Below, piece by piece: positions 1 to 4,968 of a stretch of 27,803 bases of DNA. The notes under the pieces were generated by a model that was given only the letters and a program-made list of their open reading frames with translations, was not told the DNA's origin and did no database searches. Origin of the DNA: a virus; the IMG/VR virus record IMGVR_UViG_3300021964_000400, positions 1 through 27,803 of that record. The stretch is one strand, 5' to 3'. The position numbers were made by a program, and so were the translations under genes. Position 1 is the stretch's first letter; each line of letters begins with the position of its first letter.

Positions 1-101
1 TGGCGCTTCAACACACTCGAGCGGGAACAGTTTACTATTATCCTTGGGGTGTGATTGCCCTACCAACACCTGATGGATATCTAATTACGAGGATGGACTA
101 A
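1..101 (+). CDS. 3' end of an unknown gene (partial)
   Basis: Frame 3 is open from the left edge to a TAA at 99-101 and gives about 32 residues ending PDGYLITRMD. The stop overlaps the ATG of the next gene (TAATG), which is the coupling pattern seen repeatedly in this operon, so this frame is the likely coding one. The other two forward frames stop at 54 and 73. The fragment is rich in aromatic residues (VYYYPWGV) and shows no motif that identifies a family. Function unknown; the rest of the gene lies outside the window. Confidence 0.55.
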   Translation, partial: ALQHTRAGTVYYYPWGVIALPTPDGYLITRMD

Positions 102-301
102 TGTTATACTATGAGTTTGATGAAGTGCGCGTTGAATACAACGGCAGTCGTACTTGCAATGTTCAAATCCAACTAGCCAATGGCAAGTGGACTGATGTTC
201 ATTGCACTGAAAACCACAACATGAACCCAAAAGACATGAACGAAGTAATGGCATTCATGCTTAATGCTTATGCTGATTACATCGAGGAGGATAACAAATG
301 A
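101..301 (+). CDS. small hypothetical protein, 66 aa
   Basis: The protein is acidic and has no membrane segment or cysteine cluster. It looks like a small alpha/beta protein: an N-terminal strand-rich part (VRVEYNGSRTCNVQIQL) is followed by a helix-like part after residue 40. The start overlaps the upstream stop (TAATG), and a GAGG stands 11 bases before the ATG. The 3' end overlaps the next start by four bases. I do not recognise a family. Its position in a dense early operon suggests a host-takeover or accessory role, but nothing in the sequence shows which. Confidence 0.7.
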   Translation: MLYYEFDEVRVEYNGSRTCNVQIQLANGKWTDVHCTENHNMNPKDMNEVMAFMLNAYADYIEEDNK

Positions 302-498
302 TGACACGCAAACACTTTGAAATTCTAGCAGACAATGTTGGCATGATAGCTGGAAGCATAACTCAATTAGATCTCTTTGCTGATGAACTTGCAAAGTATA
401 ATCCACGATTCAATCGAGATAAGTTTCTTGATCGAGCGTACAAAGCTTGGGAGAAAACACATGGCATACCTGAATTTAACGACGAGATTCCATACTGA
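298..498 (+). CDS. small hypothetical phage protein, 66 aa
   Basis: The start is ATGATG at 298-303, with either ATG possible, overlapping the preceding stop and following a GAGGA at 286-290. The protein MTRKHFEILADNVG... is mostly helical, with a pattern (HFEILAD near the N-terminus, FDRD/FNRDKFLDRAYKAW near residues 38-52) that recurs in small early proteins of many phages of aquatic bacteria. No catalytic motif is visible and no function is known to me. Its 3' end overlaps the start proposed for the zinc-finger miniprotein at 461. Confidence 0.65.
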   Translation: MMTRKHFEILADNVGMIAGSITQLDLFADELAKYNPRFNRDKFLDRAYKAWEKTHGIPEFNDEIPY

Positions 499-655
499 AT
501 CCTGCATTCCTTGCAATAGCAGGGGTGCAATCGGACATGGAACGGACTGGCTTACCTGTGAGACATGCGATGGCGTAGGTAAAATCGAACACATAACTGT
601 GGAGAGAACCAATGAAAAACATTTCGGAACACACTGGCACATTGAACCTAATTAG
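461..655 (+). CDS. small DnaJ-type zinc-finger protein, 64 aa
   Basis: The frame is open from 377, but I choose the ATG at 461 because it is preceded by GGGAG at 449-453 and because the upstream part overlaps the previous gene. The protein carries two cysteine pairs, CIPC (15-18) and CETCDGVG (33-40). The second is a CxxCxGxG motif typical of the DnaJ central zinc-binding domain. The first pair has the spacing but lacks the glycines. The protein therefore probably binds one zinc ion. Stand-alone miniproteins of this kind are common in phages and their partner is usually unknown. The 3' end overlaps the next gene by 44 bases. Confidence 0.6.
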   Translation: MAYLNLTTRFHTESCIPCNSRGAIGHGTDWLTCETCDGVGKIEHITVERTNEKHFGTHWHIEPN

Positions 656-863
656 GCGCATGAAAAATTCTCGAGACGGTAATCCGCAATTCATGCTTTG
701 GGTCGATGAAGGTAAAGGCACGGGGTGGACATTTAGGACACCTGCGAACTCAATGATTGCTTACAATATCGAAAGCTATTTGGGTAAAACTGTGACTGTA
801 ACTATCGGCACACATTATGGATGCGCAACACTAAACGGAATATCTAAAGGGAAAAACAAATGA
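612..863 (+). CDS. small hypothetical protein, 83 aa
   Basis: The ATG at 612 has a good ribosome binding site (GGAGAG at 601-606). The protein has no cysteine cluster apart from one Cys and no membrane segment. A strand-rich core (QFMLWVDEGKGTGWTF, then KTVTVTIGTHYG) suggests a small beta-barrel-like fold, and the C-terminus is basic (SKGKNK). It overlaps the zinc-finger gene upstream by 44 bases and the one downstream by four. I do not recognise a family. Confidence 0.65.
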   Translation: MKNISEHTGTLNLIRRMKNSRDGNPQFMLWVDEGKGTGWTFRTPANSMIAYNIESYLGKTVTVTIGTHYGCATLNGISKGKNK

Positions 864-1054
864 GAGTAATCAGGACAAGAACGGAAGTGCAATGCCATGT
901 CTGCTCTGGTGATGGGTGGATCGAGTACGATGTACCACAACCAAGAGGGCATGGCGAAGGCTATATCGAAACCAGAACAGAAGTGTGCGACTACTGTAAT
1001 GGTGATGGCACAATAGAAATTGATGACGCAGACCTTGACGAAATAGATTTCTAG
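860..1054 (+). CDS. small protein with two DnaJ-type CxxCxGxG motifs, 64 aa
   Basis: The start overlaps the upstream stop (ATGA) and follows AAAGGG at 847-852. Two copies of a similar segment are visible: TRTEV followed by CHVCSGDGWIE (12-22) and TRTEV followed by CDYCNGDGTIE (43-53). This is an internal duplication that builds one CxxCxGxG zinc-finger unit, as in the DnaJ cysteine-rich domain. The C-terminal tail is strongly acidic (DDADLDEID). It could bind an unfolded or partner protein, but the role is unknown. The last codons lie within the putative promoter of the following regulator. Confidence 0.7.
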   Translation: MRVIRTRTEVQCHVCSGDGWIEYDVPQPRGHGEGYIETRTEVCDYCNGDGTIEIDDADLDEIDF

Positions 1055-1069
1055 CTGCATATTCGCAGC
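1035..1069 (+). promoter_or_regulatory. putative sigma70-type promoter with dyad operator, leaderless start
   Basis: TTGACG (1035-1040) is followed after 17 bases by CATATT (1058-1063), a fair match to a -35/-10 pair. The dyad GCTGC-N6-GCAGC covers 1054-1069 and therefore overlaps the -10 box up to the start codon at 1070. A start site seven bases after the -10 would fall on the A of the ATG. The gene has no Shine-Dalgarno sequence, which agrees with a leaderless transcript. The same dyad occurs in the promoter at 2376. Repressor binding here is inferred. Confidence 0.5.
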
Positions 1070-1354
1070 ATGAAAGCATATCTCGACACACTAAAACAAA
1101 ACTCAAGTGAACTTGGCATCGATCTGCTTGAAGCATTCAAGACAGCTATGGTGCCAACATCAACATACTATAGAACAATCAACGGACAGACAGAGTTACG
1201 CTATGAAACAGCCCTAAAGGTAAGCAATGCAATCGACAGGATTCACGAGATACAACAAGCCCGTGAGCATTCCGAAAGACTACGAAAAGTTGGTAAAAAT
1301 GCTAATCCACGCAAGATCAAATCAAGGCTTAAGCCAAGAAAAGCTAGCGTTTAG
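1070..1354 (+). CDS. HTH transcriptional regulator-like protein, 94 aa
   Basis: The N-terminal 60 residues look like a small helix-turn-helix regulator: a helix around LLEAFKTAMV (17-27), then PTSTYYRTINGQTELRYETA, which has the shape of a recognition helix plus wing or following helix, then KVSNAIDRI. The C-terminus is very basic (KIKSRLKPRKASV). The ATG follows a dyad directly and lacks a ribosome binding site. The gene overlaps the next HTH gene by about 90-130 bases, so its last 30 residues are dual-coding. It is a good candidate for binding the GCTGC-N6-GCAGC dyad at its own start, which is inference. Confidence 0.6.
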   Translation: MKAYLDTLKQNSSELGIDLLEAFKTAMVPTSTYYRTINGQTELRYETALKVSNAIDRIHEIQQAREHSERLRKVGKNANPRKIKSRLKPRKASV

Positions 1355-1490
1355 CATTGGATGCACAGTTTCGTTGATTCACAAATGGGAATCACATAAG
1401 CGCATACCTTCTGGGTTTATGCTTATGTGCTGGTTGGATGCATTAGGATATGACATCGAAGTCAAAAAAAGGAAAGTCAGCAAGATGTGA
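1227..1490 (+). CDS. XRE-family (Cro/CI-like) HTH protein, up to 87 aa
   Basis: The segment YEKLVKMLIHARSNQGLSQE, continuing KLAFSIGCTVSLIHKWESHKR, is a classic XRE helix-turn-helix: LSQEKLAFSIGCTVSLIHKWE has the scaffold helix, turn and recognition helix in order. A downstream hydrophobic helix (FMLMCWLDALGYDIEV) closes the domain. Two starts are possible. ATG 1227 has AAAGG at 1216-1220, and GTG 1263 gives a shorter protein beginning VSIPKDYEKL, which fits the domain edge better. It overlaps the genes on both sides. The likely role is DNA-binding control of the early operon. Confidence 0.7.
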   Translation: MQSTGFTRYNKPVSIPKDYEKLVKMLIHARSNQGLSQEKLAFSIGCTVSLIHKWESHKRIPSGFMLMCWLDALGYDIEVKKRKVSKM

Positions 1491-1776
1491 GGCGTGTGAA
1501 ATAGACACACATCAATTCGTCGCCATCTTAAAGCAACACCACGAACGCACCAACGAGAAGGGTTGGTTTGTTTGTCTTTACTGTTACGAGAATGATCTAT
1601 GGCAAACAGCAATAAAAACAAAGGAACGTATCACGAAAAGTGGTTTGTCAAATGGCTTAATCAAATCGAAGCGCCGATCGAAGCGAAAAGAGTCCCCCTT
1701 AGTGGAAGCTTGGGAGGAGAGTATAGCGGCGACATCCACATCTACATCAACGGGCAAAAGTTGGTGGGAGAAGTAA
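1450..1776 (+). CDS. zinc-ribbon protein with dual-coding tail, 108 aa
   Basis: The N-terminal half has two cysteine pairs, C13-x2-C16 and C42-x2-C45, separated by a histidine-rich helix, which suggests a small treble-clef or HNH-like zinc site (HHERTNEKGWFVCLYC). The C-terminal 50 residues are basic and then Ser/Thr-rich (ATSTSTSTGKS) and are read from DNA that codes the nuclease gene in another frame over 178 bases. The zinc part is probably the functional part. The tail may be little more than run-on to the next stop. The function is unknown, and no catalytic HNH signature is complete enough to call. Confidence 0.5.
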   Translation: MTSKSKKGKSARCEACEIDTHQFVAILKQHHERTNEKGWFVCLYCYENDLWQTAIKTKERITKSGLSNGLIKSKRRSKRKESPLVEAWEESIAATSTSTSTGKSWWEK

Positions 1777-1958
1777 AGTATAGGGACAAATCTAACTTCC
1801 CTAGCCCCTTCTCTGTCTTAGATAAACGAGACATTGCATTTTATAAAAGACGGACGGGAAGTCCGCAAACACTGGTCATAATGACTGGGGAAAAATTCAA
1901 ACAACTAATGGAGAACAGATATGGAAACACAAAACAAAATGCTCAAGACGATACTTGA
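1599..1958 (+). CDS. PD-(D/E)XK nuclease, Holliday junction resolvase-like, 119 aa
   Basis: The protein has the order of an Hjc-like fold: E13 in the first helix (GTYHEKWF), a basic strand with VPLSGS (32-37), D45 in GDIHIYI, and E58-x-K60 in VGEVKYR. This is the D-(x)n-ExK active site of the PD-(D/E)XK superfamily. At about 120 residues it has the length of archaeal and phage resolvases. Such enzymes cut branched DNA that arises in recombination and packaging. The gene lies upstream of the exonuclease and annealing genes, which supports a recombination role. The zinc-ribbon gene overlaps its first half in another frame. Confidence 0.75.
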   Translation: MANSNKNKGTYHEKWFVKWLNQIEAPIEAKRVPLSGSLGGEYSGDIHIYINGQKLVGEVKYRDKSNFPSPFSVLDKRDIAFYKRRTGSPQTLVIMTGEKFKQLMENRYGNTKQNAQDDT

Positions 1959-2118
1959 CCAGGGGACACACATCACATCGATAGATGCCCTCAACTGGAT
2001 TGGCACAATGCGCCTAGCTGCACGTGTCTATGACATCAAGCAAGAAGGATATCCTGTAGACAAATATGTGCGCGAAGAAAACGGAAAGCGCATTACATAT
2101 TATCACAAGGCTTTCTGA
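1921..2118 (+). CDS. winged-helix DNA-binding protein (HTH_39-like), 65 aa
   Basis: The sequence MLKTILDQGTHITSIDALNW, continuing with IGTMRLAARVYDIKQEGYPV, has the pattern of the small phage winged-helix family Pfam HTH_39: a first helix, then ITS-x-DAL, then a recognition helix with RLAARVYDIK, a Gly-Tyr turn, and a wing of strands ending in YYHKAF. ATG 1921 is in the published frame, but the internal ATG at 1939 (MLKTIL) matches the family start well. The gene overlaps the nuclease by 38 bases. It probably binds DNA as part of replication or recombination control; the exact target is unknown. Confidence 0.7.
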   Translation: METQNKMLKTILDQGTHITSIDALNWIGTMRLAARVYDIKQEGYPVDKYVREENGKRITYYHKAF

Positions 2119-2148
2119 TGTCTAAGAGTATCAAGGAGTATTGGATAA

Positions 2149-2379
2149 ATGGGTGACGATTGGGATTCATTTGTGCATCGCGCAGCAACAAACAAAAACG
2201 TCGCAAAAGAAATGAAAGCACGTCAACTGCGACCAAGCAAATCGCCACTACAAATAATAGCAGCGCGAATAAAAAACGGCGAACCAGTATCAGATACCTA
2301 TCTCAAAGGGAATCGTCTACAAGAGTTGTTAGAATTCACTGACGTAACTCAAGAAGACATCGATAAATATATCCCTTGA
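2149..2379 (+). CDS. hypothetical protein, 76 aa
   Basis: The ATG at 2149 has AAGGAG at 2133-2138, a slightly long spacing of ten bases. The protein is mixed-charge and helical. Its C-terminal half (GEPVSDTYLKGNRLQELLEF, then TDVTQEDIDKYIP) is acidic. It has no cysteine and no membrane segment. The stop codon overlaps the -35 box of the promoter for the recombination genes, so it is the last gene before that transcription start. I do not recognise a family. Confidence 0.65.
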   Translation: MGDDWDSFVHRAATNKNVAKEMKARQLRPSKSPLQIIAARIKNGEPVSDTYLKGNRLQELLEFTDVTQEDIDKYIP

Positions 2380-2404
2380 CTTGCTGCGTATATGCAGCTA
2401 CTAT
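2376..2404 (+). promoter_or_regulatory. promoter of the recombination operon with operator in the spacer
   Basis: TTGACT (2376-2381) and TACTAT (2399-2404) are separated by 17 bases, the ideal sigma70 spacing. Sixteen of those spacer bases (2383-2398) are a dyad, GCTGC-GTATAT-GCAGC, symmetric at 14 of 16 positions. The same arms and spacing occur at 1054-1069. A protein bound in the spacer would block polymerase, so this looks like an operator. Transcription would begin near 2411, ahead of the AAAGGAG at 2417-2423. Confidence 0.65.
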
Positions 2405-2429
2405 CTTATTAATAACAAAGGAGAACACC

Positions 2430-3194
2430 ATGAATCGGACAGGATTCATAGGCGGGTCTGACTGCGTAAAGATTATGCAAGGTCAATGGCTTGAGCTATG
2501 GCAGATCAAAACTGGTCGTGTAAAACCAGAGGATCTATCAGATAATTTAGCAGTGCAAATGGGTATTTATACAGAAGACTTTCATCTGCGCTGGTTTGAA
2601 AAGCAACGTAACGTCAAACTGCAAGGGCATCAAACTAAGTTTGAAGCAACAGTTGGAAATGTTCCATGCGCTGGAACTGTAGACGCTATGCTTGACCGAA
2701 ACATTGTTGAAGCTAAACACACAAACTCATACAACACTATGAGCAAAGCGCTCGAATACTACATGCCGCAGATCCAATTCTATATTCACTTAGCTGATGT
2801 AGAGGGAGCTTATTTAAGTGTAATATTTGGCAACAGCGAATGGGATAGTGTGCATGTCGCAAGGAACGAAGAGTATTTTAATTCTATGTGGGCAGTGGTC
2901 TCAGACTTCTGGGGTTACGTTACAAGCGACAAAGAACCAATCGGTGTTGATACACCAATACTCGATACCAACAGTATTAAAGTTGACGACATGGTTACCA
3001 GAGATGCGTCTACTGATAATGCGTTCATCGATGCGGCGATCACTTACATACAGGGATACGAGCGTAATAGAATCTTTGAGGGAGCGAAGAAAGATCTTAA
3101 AGCCATGGTCTCAGATAATGAAAGAGAAGTTTACTGTGATTACCTCACGGTAAAACGTGACAAGCGTGGATCACTACGCATAACCAAACGATAA
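2430..3194 (+). CDS. YqaJ-type viral recombinase / exonuclease, 254 aa
   Basis: The open frame begins at 2376, but the ATG at 2430 with AAAGGAG upstream is the real start, because the 5' part is promoter. The protein follows the lambda-exonuclease-like YqaJ family in the PD-(D/E)XK superfamily. It opens with FIGGSDCVKIM (GSD at 9-11), has E49 in MGIYTEDFHLRWFE, D85 in AGTVDAML, and E94-x-K96 in IVEAKHT, followed by MPQIQFYIHL (Q114, Q116). It would resect DNA ends to leave single strands for the annealing protein encoded immediately downstream. The length is within the normal family range. Confidence 0.85.
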   Translation: MNRTGFIGGSDCVKIMQGQWLELWQIKTGRVKPEDLSDNLAVQMGIYTEDFHLRWFEKQRNVKLQGHQTKFEATVGNVPCAGTVDAMLDRNIVEAKHTNSYNTMSKALEYYMPQIQFYIHLADVEGAYLSVIFGNSEWDSVHVARNEEYFNSMWAVVSDFWGYVTSDKEPIGVDTPILDTNSIKVDDMVTRDASTDNAFIDAAITYIQGYERNRIFEGAKKDLKAMVSDNEREVYCDYLTVKRDKRGSLRITKR

Positions 3195-3205
3195 GGAGAA
3201 CACAA

Positions 3206-3637
3206 ATGACTAGCATTATAAGCAAGCTAATCAAAGCGCGAGCAGAGATTCAGCCACCAAAGAAAGAGGGAACCAACCCACACTTTCGCAGTAAGTACGT
3301 CACGCTCGAGGGCGTAATCGACGCAGTGACAGAGCCACTGGCCAATAACGGATTCTTCTTAGCGCAAGAAGTCACCGACTATCCAGACCATCGCCCATCA
3401 GTTTGCACCATTCTGAGACACGAAAGCGATCCGACTTGGCAGATGACATCCAATGTCCCACTTGTTCTCGGCAAGCAAGATATGCAAGGACTAGGCAGCG
3501 CGATCACTTACGCTCGACGCTATGGCATTATGTCTCTGCTCAATCTTCCCGCTGAAGATGACGATGGCAATGGCGCAAGCGGCACCCACAAAGATGCCGC
3601 GCCAGCGCCAAAGACAGAGCGTCAAAACGCATGGTAA
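3206..3637 (+). CDS. erf: ERF-family single-strand annealing protein, 143 aa
   Basis: Two ERF landmarks are clear: NPHFRSKYVTLEGVIDAVTE near residues 24-43 and the GLGSAITYARRYGIMSLLNL segment near 95-114, followed by an acidic AEDDDGNG. ERF proteins coat and anneal complementary single strands, as Erf of phage P22 does. The C-terminal tail is short, and the protein is shorter than the roughly 200-residue P22 type but includes the full core. It follows the exonuclease by 11 bases with its own AAGGAG, so the two form an exonuclease-annealase pair. The stop at 3635-3637 abuts the structured RNA at 3638. Confidence 0.85.
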   Translation: MTSIISKLIKARAEIQPPKKEGTNPHFRSKYVTLEGVIDAVTEPLANNGFFLAQEVTDYPDHRPSVCTILRHESDPTWQMTSNVPLVLGKQDMQGLGSAITYARRYGIMSLLNLPAEDDDGNGASGTHKDAAPAPKTERQNAW

Positions 3638-3707
3638 TTCTTAGGGAAAGGCGCGGGTAAATCGCCTGAACCACACTGACGGGCGGCAGTGTCCCTAAGA
3701 ACCGCCC
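3638..3707 (+). ncRNA. candidate pseudoknotted cis-regulatory RNA
   Basis: A perfect 10-bp stem pairs 3638-3647 with 3692-3701. Inside it are two perfect hairpins: 3649-3653 with 3663-3667 (loop CGGGTAAAT) and 3674-3678 with 3687-3691 (loop ACGGGCGG). The GGGCGG of the second loop (3681-3686) is exactly complementary to CCGCCC at 3702-3707, directly after the closing stem, which would make a 6-bp GC pseudoknot. It fills the gap between the ERF and SSB-like genes and ends 15 bases before the AAGGAG of the latter. I cannot assign it to a known class. Confidence 0.65.
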
Positions 3708-3736
3708 ACTTAACCTAAACAAAAGGAGCCAGAAGC

Positions 3737-4111
3737 ATGGCAGATTCAAATTTCGACAACAACAACAAAGGCGCAGCATGGACACCGTTCCCAACTCAAG
3801 AGATGATCTTGCAGGGAAAAGTCACCATCGACTTTGAAGAACACAAAGTTGTCTTAGTTAAAGACGTATTGCGTGACGGGAAAAAAGTCATCGAAGTTTA
3901 CGGTAAACTTGGAGTTATGTTTGATAACGACAAGAACGGTAATGACGCAGCACCAGATTTCTCTGGTCCAATGGGTGACAAATTGCGCATTGCAGGATGG
4001 AAACGTATGAAAGATGGTGCGCCATTCATTTCTATGTCCGTGTCTGAAAAGCAAGTCAAAGGAAATGACACGCAAAAAGCTGGGAAATTTGACGATTCAA
4101 TCCCATTCTAA
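3737..4111 (+). CDS. SSB-like protein with acidic C-terminal tip, 124 aa
   Basis: AAGGAG at 3723-3728 gives a firm start at 3737. The core is strand-rich (ILQGKVTIDFEEHKVVLVKD, then KKVIEVYGKLGVMFDND), and the extreme C-terminus is DDSIPF, the tip that in bacterial SSB recruits partner proteins (consensus DDDIPF). A flexible linker (EKQVKGNDTQKAGK) precedes the tip. I did not see a canonical OB-fold signature, so the assignment rests on the tail, the size and the neighbours: exonuclease and annealase upstream. It may protect single strands made by the exonuclease. Translation may be controlled by the RNA element just upstream. Confidence 0.55.
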   Translation: MADSNFDNNNKGAAWTPFPTQEMILQGKVTIDFEEHKVVLVKDVLRDGKKVIEVYGKLGVMFDNDKNGNDAAPDFSGPMGDKLRIAGWKRMKDGAPFISMSVSEKQVKGNDTQKAGKFDDSIPF

Positions 4112-4123
4112 GTTGCATAACTT

Positions 4124-4206
4124 GGAGTTCCATTCTAATCTGAGAATGTTCTCCGTAGGGGTCAACTGCCTGACTGTCCGCAAGTCCTCACCCCCTACCA
4201 ACCTAG
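4124..4206 (+). ncRNA. multi-hairpin untranslated region before a terminator
   Basis: Two stems are visible between the SSB-like stop and the terminator. The first has CATTCT (4131-4136) paired with AGAATG (4143-4148), extended by GGAG with CTCC (4124-4127, 4151-4154). The second has GTAGGGG (4155-4161) paired with CCCCTAC (4192-4198) around a 30-base interior. An AGTCC at 4183-4187 could pair with GGACT of the terminator and so compete with it. Whether this is a 3' end, an attenuator or a leader of the next gene is not clear. Confidence 0.4.
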
Positions 4207-4231
4207 CCAGTCCTTCGGGACTGGTTTTTTT
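4207..4231 (+). terminator. intrinsic terminator
   Basis: CCAGTCC (4207-4213), a TTCG tetraloop (4214-4217), GGACTGG (4218-4224) and seven T (4225-4231) form a textbook Rho-independent terminator on the plus strand. It ends the recombination operon or attenuates transcription into the small genes beginning at 4245. Confidence 0.85.
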
Positions 4232-4244
4232 ACAGGAGGAACCC

Positions 4245-4454
4245 ATGGAAAATTGGGCAGAAATGAACGCGCGTCATAAGCGTGAGAAGATTCAGTTGAT
4301 TCAAGCTTACGCAGCGCATTACACTGTCGATCAGACAGCAGACATCTTGCAGATGGATCGAGTACAACTGCGAACGTTTGCTTATAACAACGAAATCAAA
4401 TTCAATATGGTTTACAACGATGGACAAACAGCTACCGCCAGCACTGGCAAGTGA
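4245..4454 (+). CDS. small HTH-like protein, 69 aa
   Basis: The open frame extends upstream, but the ATG at 4245 has a strong ribosome binding site (AGGAGGA at 4234-4240) and lies beyond the terminator. The segment DQTADILQMDRVQLRTFAYN, near residues 29-48, has the length and pattern of a helix-turn-helix (Q-x2-AxxLxMDRxxLRxxAxxN), so it may bind DNA. It is followed by a short Ser/Thr-rich tail. It overlaps the next gene by 35 bases. Function unknown; the small size suggests a regulator or adaptor. Confidence 0.6.
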   Translation: MENWAEMNARHKREKIQLIQAYAAHYTVDQTADILQMDRVQLRTFAYNNEIKFNMVYNDGQTATASTGK

Positions 4455-4605
4455 ATACTCATTCCTTAAACAGCAAGTCGACTTCTGGATGGAGGCATAC
4501 ATGAAGATCGACGCATCGCCTAGCGCAAAGCAAAGATACTGGCATGCAAGGGAAGACCTTACCAAGTTTGTTAGCAACCGCCGCAAAGAAGGATACCACA
4601 TCTAA
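4420..4605 (+). CDS. small hypothetical protein, 61 aa
   Basis: I take ATG 4420 as the start, giving MDKQLPPALASEYSFLKQQV; the frame is open from 4378, but the earlier part is simply the upstream gene in another frame. The protein is helical and amphipathic (EYSFLKQQVDFWMEAYMKI) and ends in a basic stretch (NRRKEGYHI). No domain is recognised. Stop and next start overlap (TAATG), so it is translationally coupled to the following gene. Confidence 0.5.
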   Translation: MDKQLPPALASEYSFLKQQVDFWMEAYMKIDASPSAKQRYWHAREDLTKFVSNRRKEGYHI

Positions 4606-4967
4606 TGGTCAACATTTGCGATACATTCACCCGCATGTACGGACGAAAGCCATCCCCAAGTGAACTGGCTGCAATGATGCGCATGAAGGCAGAACAAGAT
4701 GCCTTTAAAAACAAAGACATGAAGCCAAAGGTCGGAGCAATGGGGCTGTCAGGTCCATGTCAGGAACGATCAAAGGCTGCATCAGCAAAGAGGAATCCAG
4801 ATGGCGCAATCGTAGTAAGCAAACTCACAATGAAGATCAGTCGGCTACTAGAGCTTGGCTTAAAGCCAGAGCAGATTGCATACGCACTGTTCATAGAAGT
4901 GTCCAATGTGAAAGGCCACATCGTGCGGTTCAAACTGCCCCGACCAAACCTGAAACAAAAAACGTGA
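4605..4967 (+). CDS. HTH-containing hypothetical protein, 120 aa
   Basis: The N-terminal third (RMYGRKPSPSELAAMMRMKA) is helical. A basic linker with NPDG follows. The C-terminus has ISRLLELGLKPEQIAYALFI followed by EVSNVKGHIVRFKLPR, a good helix-turn-helix of the type with a GLxPEQIA first helix and a xxNVKxHIxR recognition helix, as in LuxR- and sigma-like domains. It is coupled to the upstream gene by TAATG and is followed by a structured non-coding stretch. The likely role is DNA binding; the target is unknown. Confidence 0.65.
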   Translation: MVNICDTFTRMYGRKPSPSELAAMMRMKAEQDAFKNKDMKPKVGAMGLSGPCQERSKAASAKRNPDGAIVVSKLTMKISRLLELGLKPEQIAYALFIEVSNVKGHIVRFKLPRPNLKQKT

Positions 4968-4968
4968 G

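Noticed and set aside
377-460. Extended N-terminus of the first zinc-finger protein
   Set aside because: This part is inside the preceding gene in another frame and has no ribosome binding site; ATG 461 is better placed.
2118-2156. 12-residue open frame beginning ATGTCTAAG
   Set aside because: It contains the ribosome binding site of the gene at 2149 and has no signal of its own.
2376-2429. Extended N-terminus of the YqaJ protein
   Set aside because: The DNA carries a promoter and the strong AAAGGAG just before ATG 2430; the extra residues do not match the family.
3676-3701. Hammerhead ribozyme core (CTGACGG and GAA)
   Set aside because: The core would need CTGANGA, and the GAA lies inside the long closing stem; stem order does not fit any hammerhead type.
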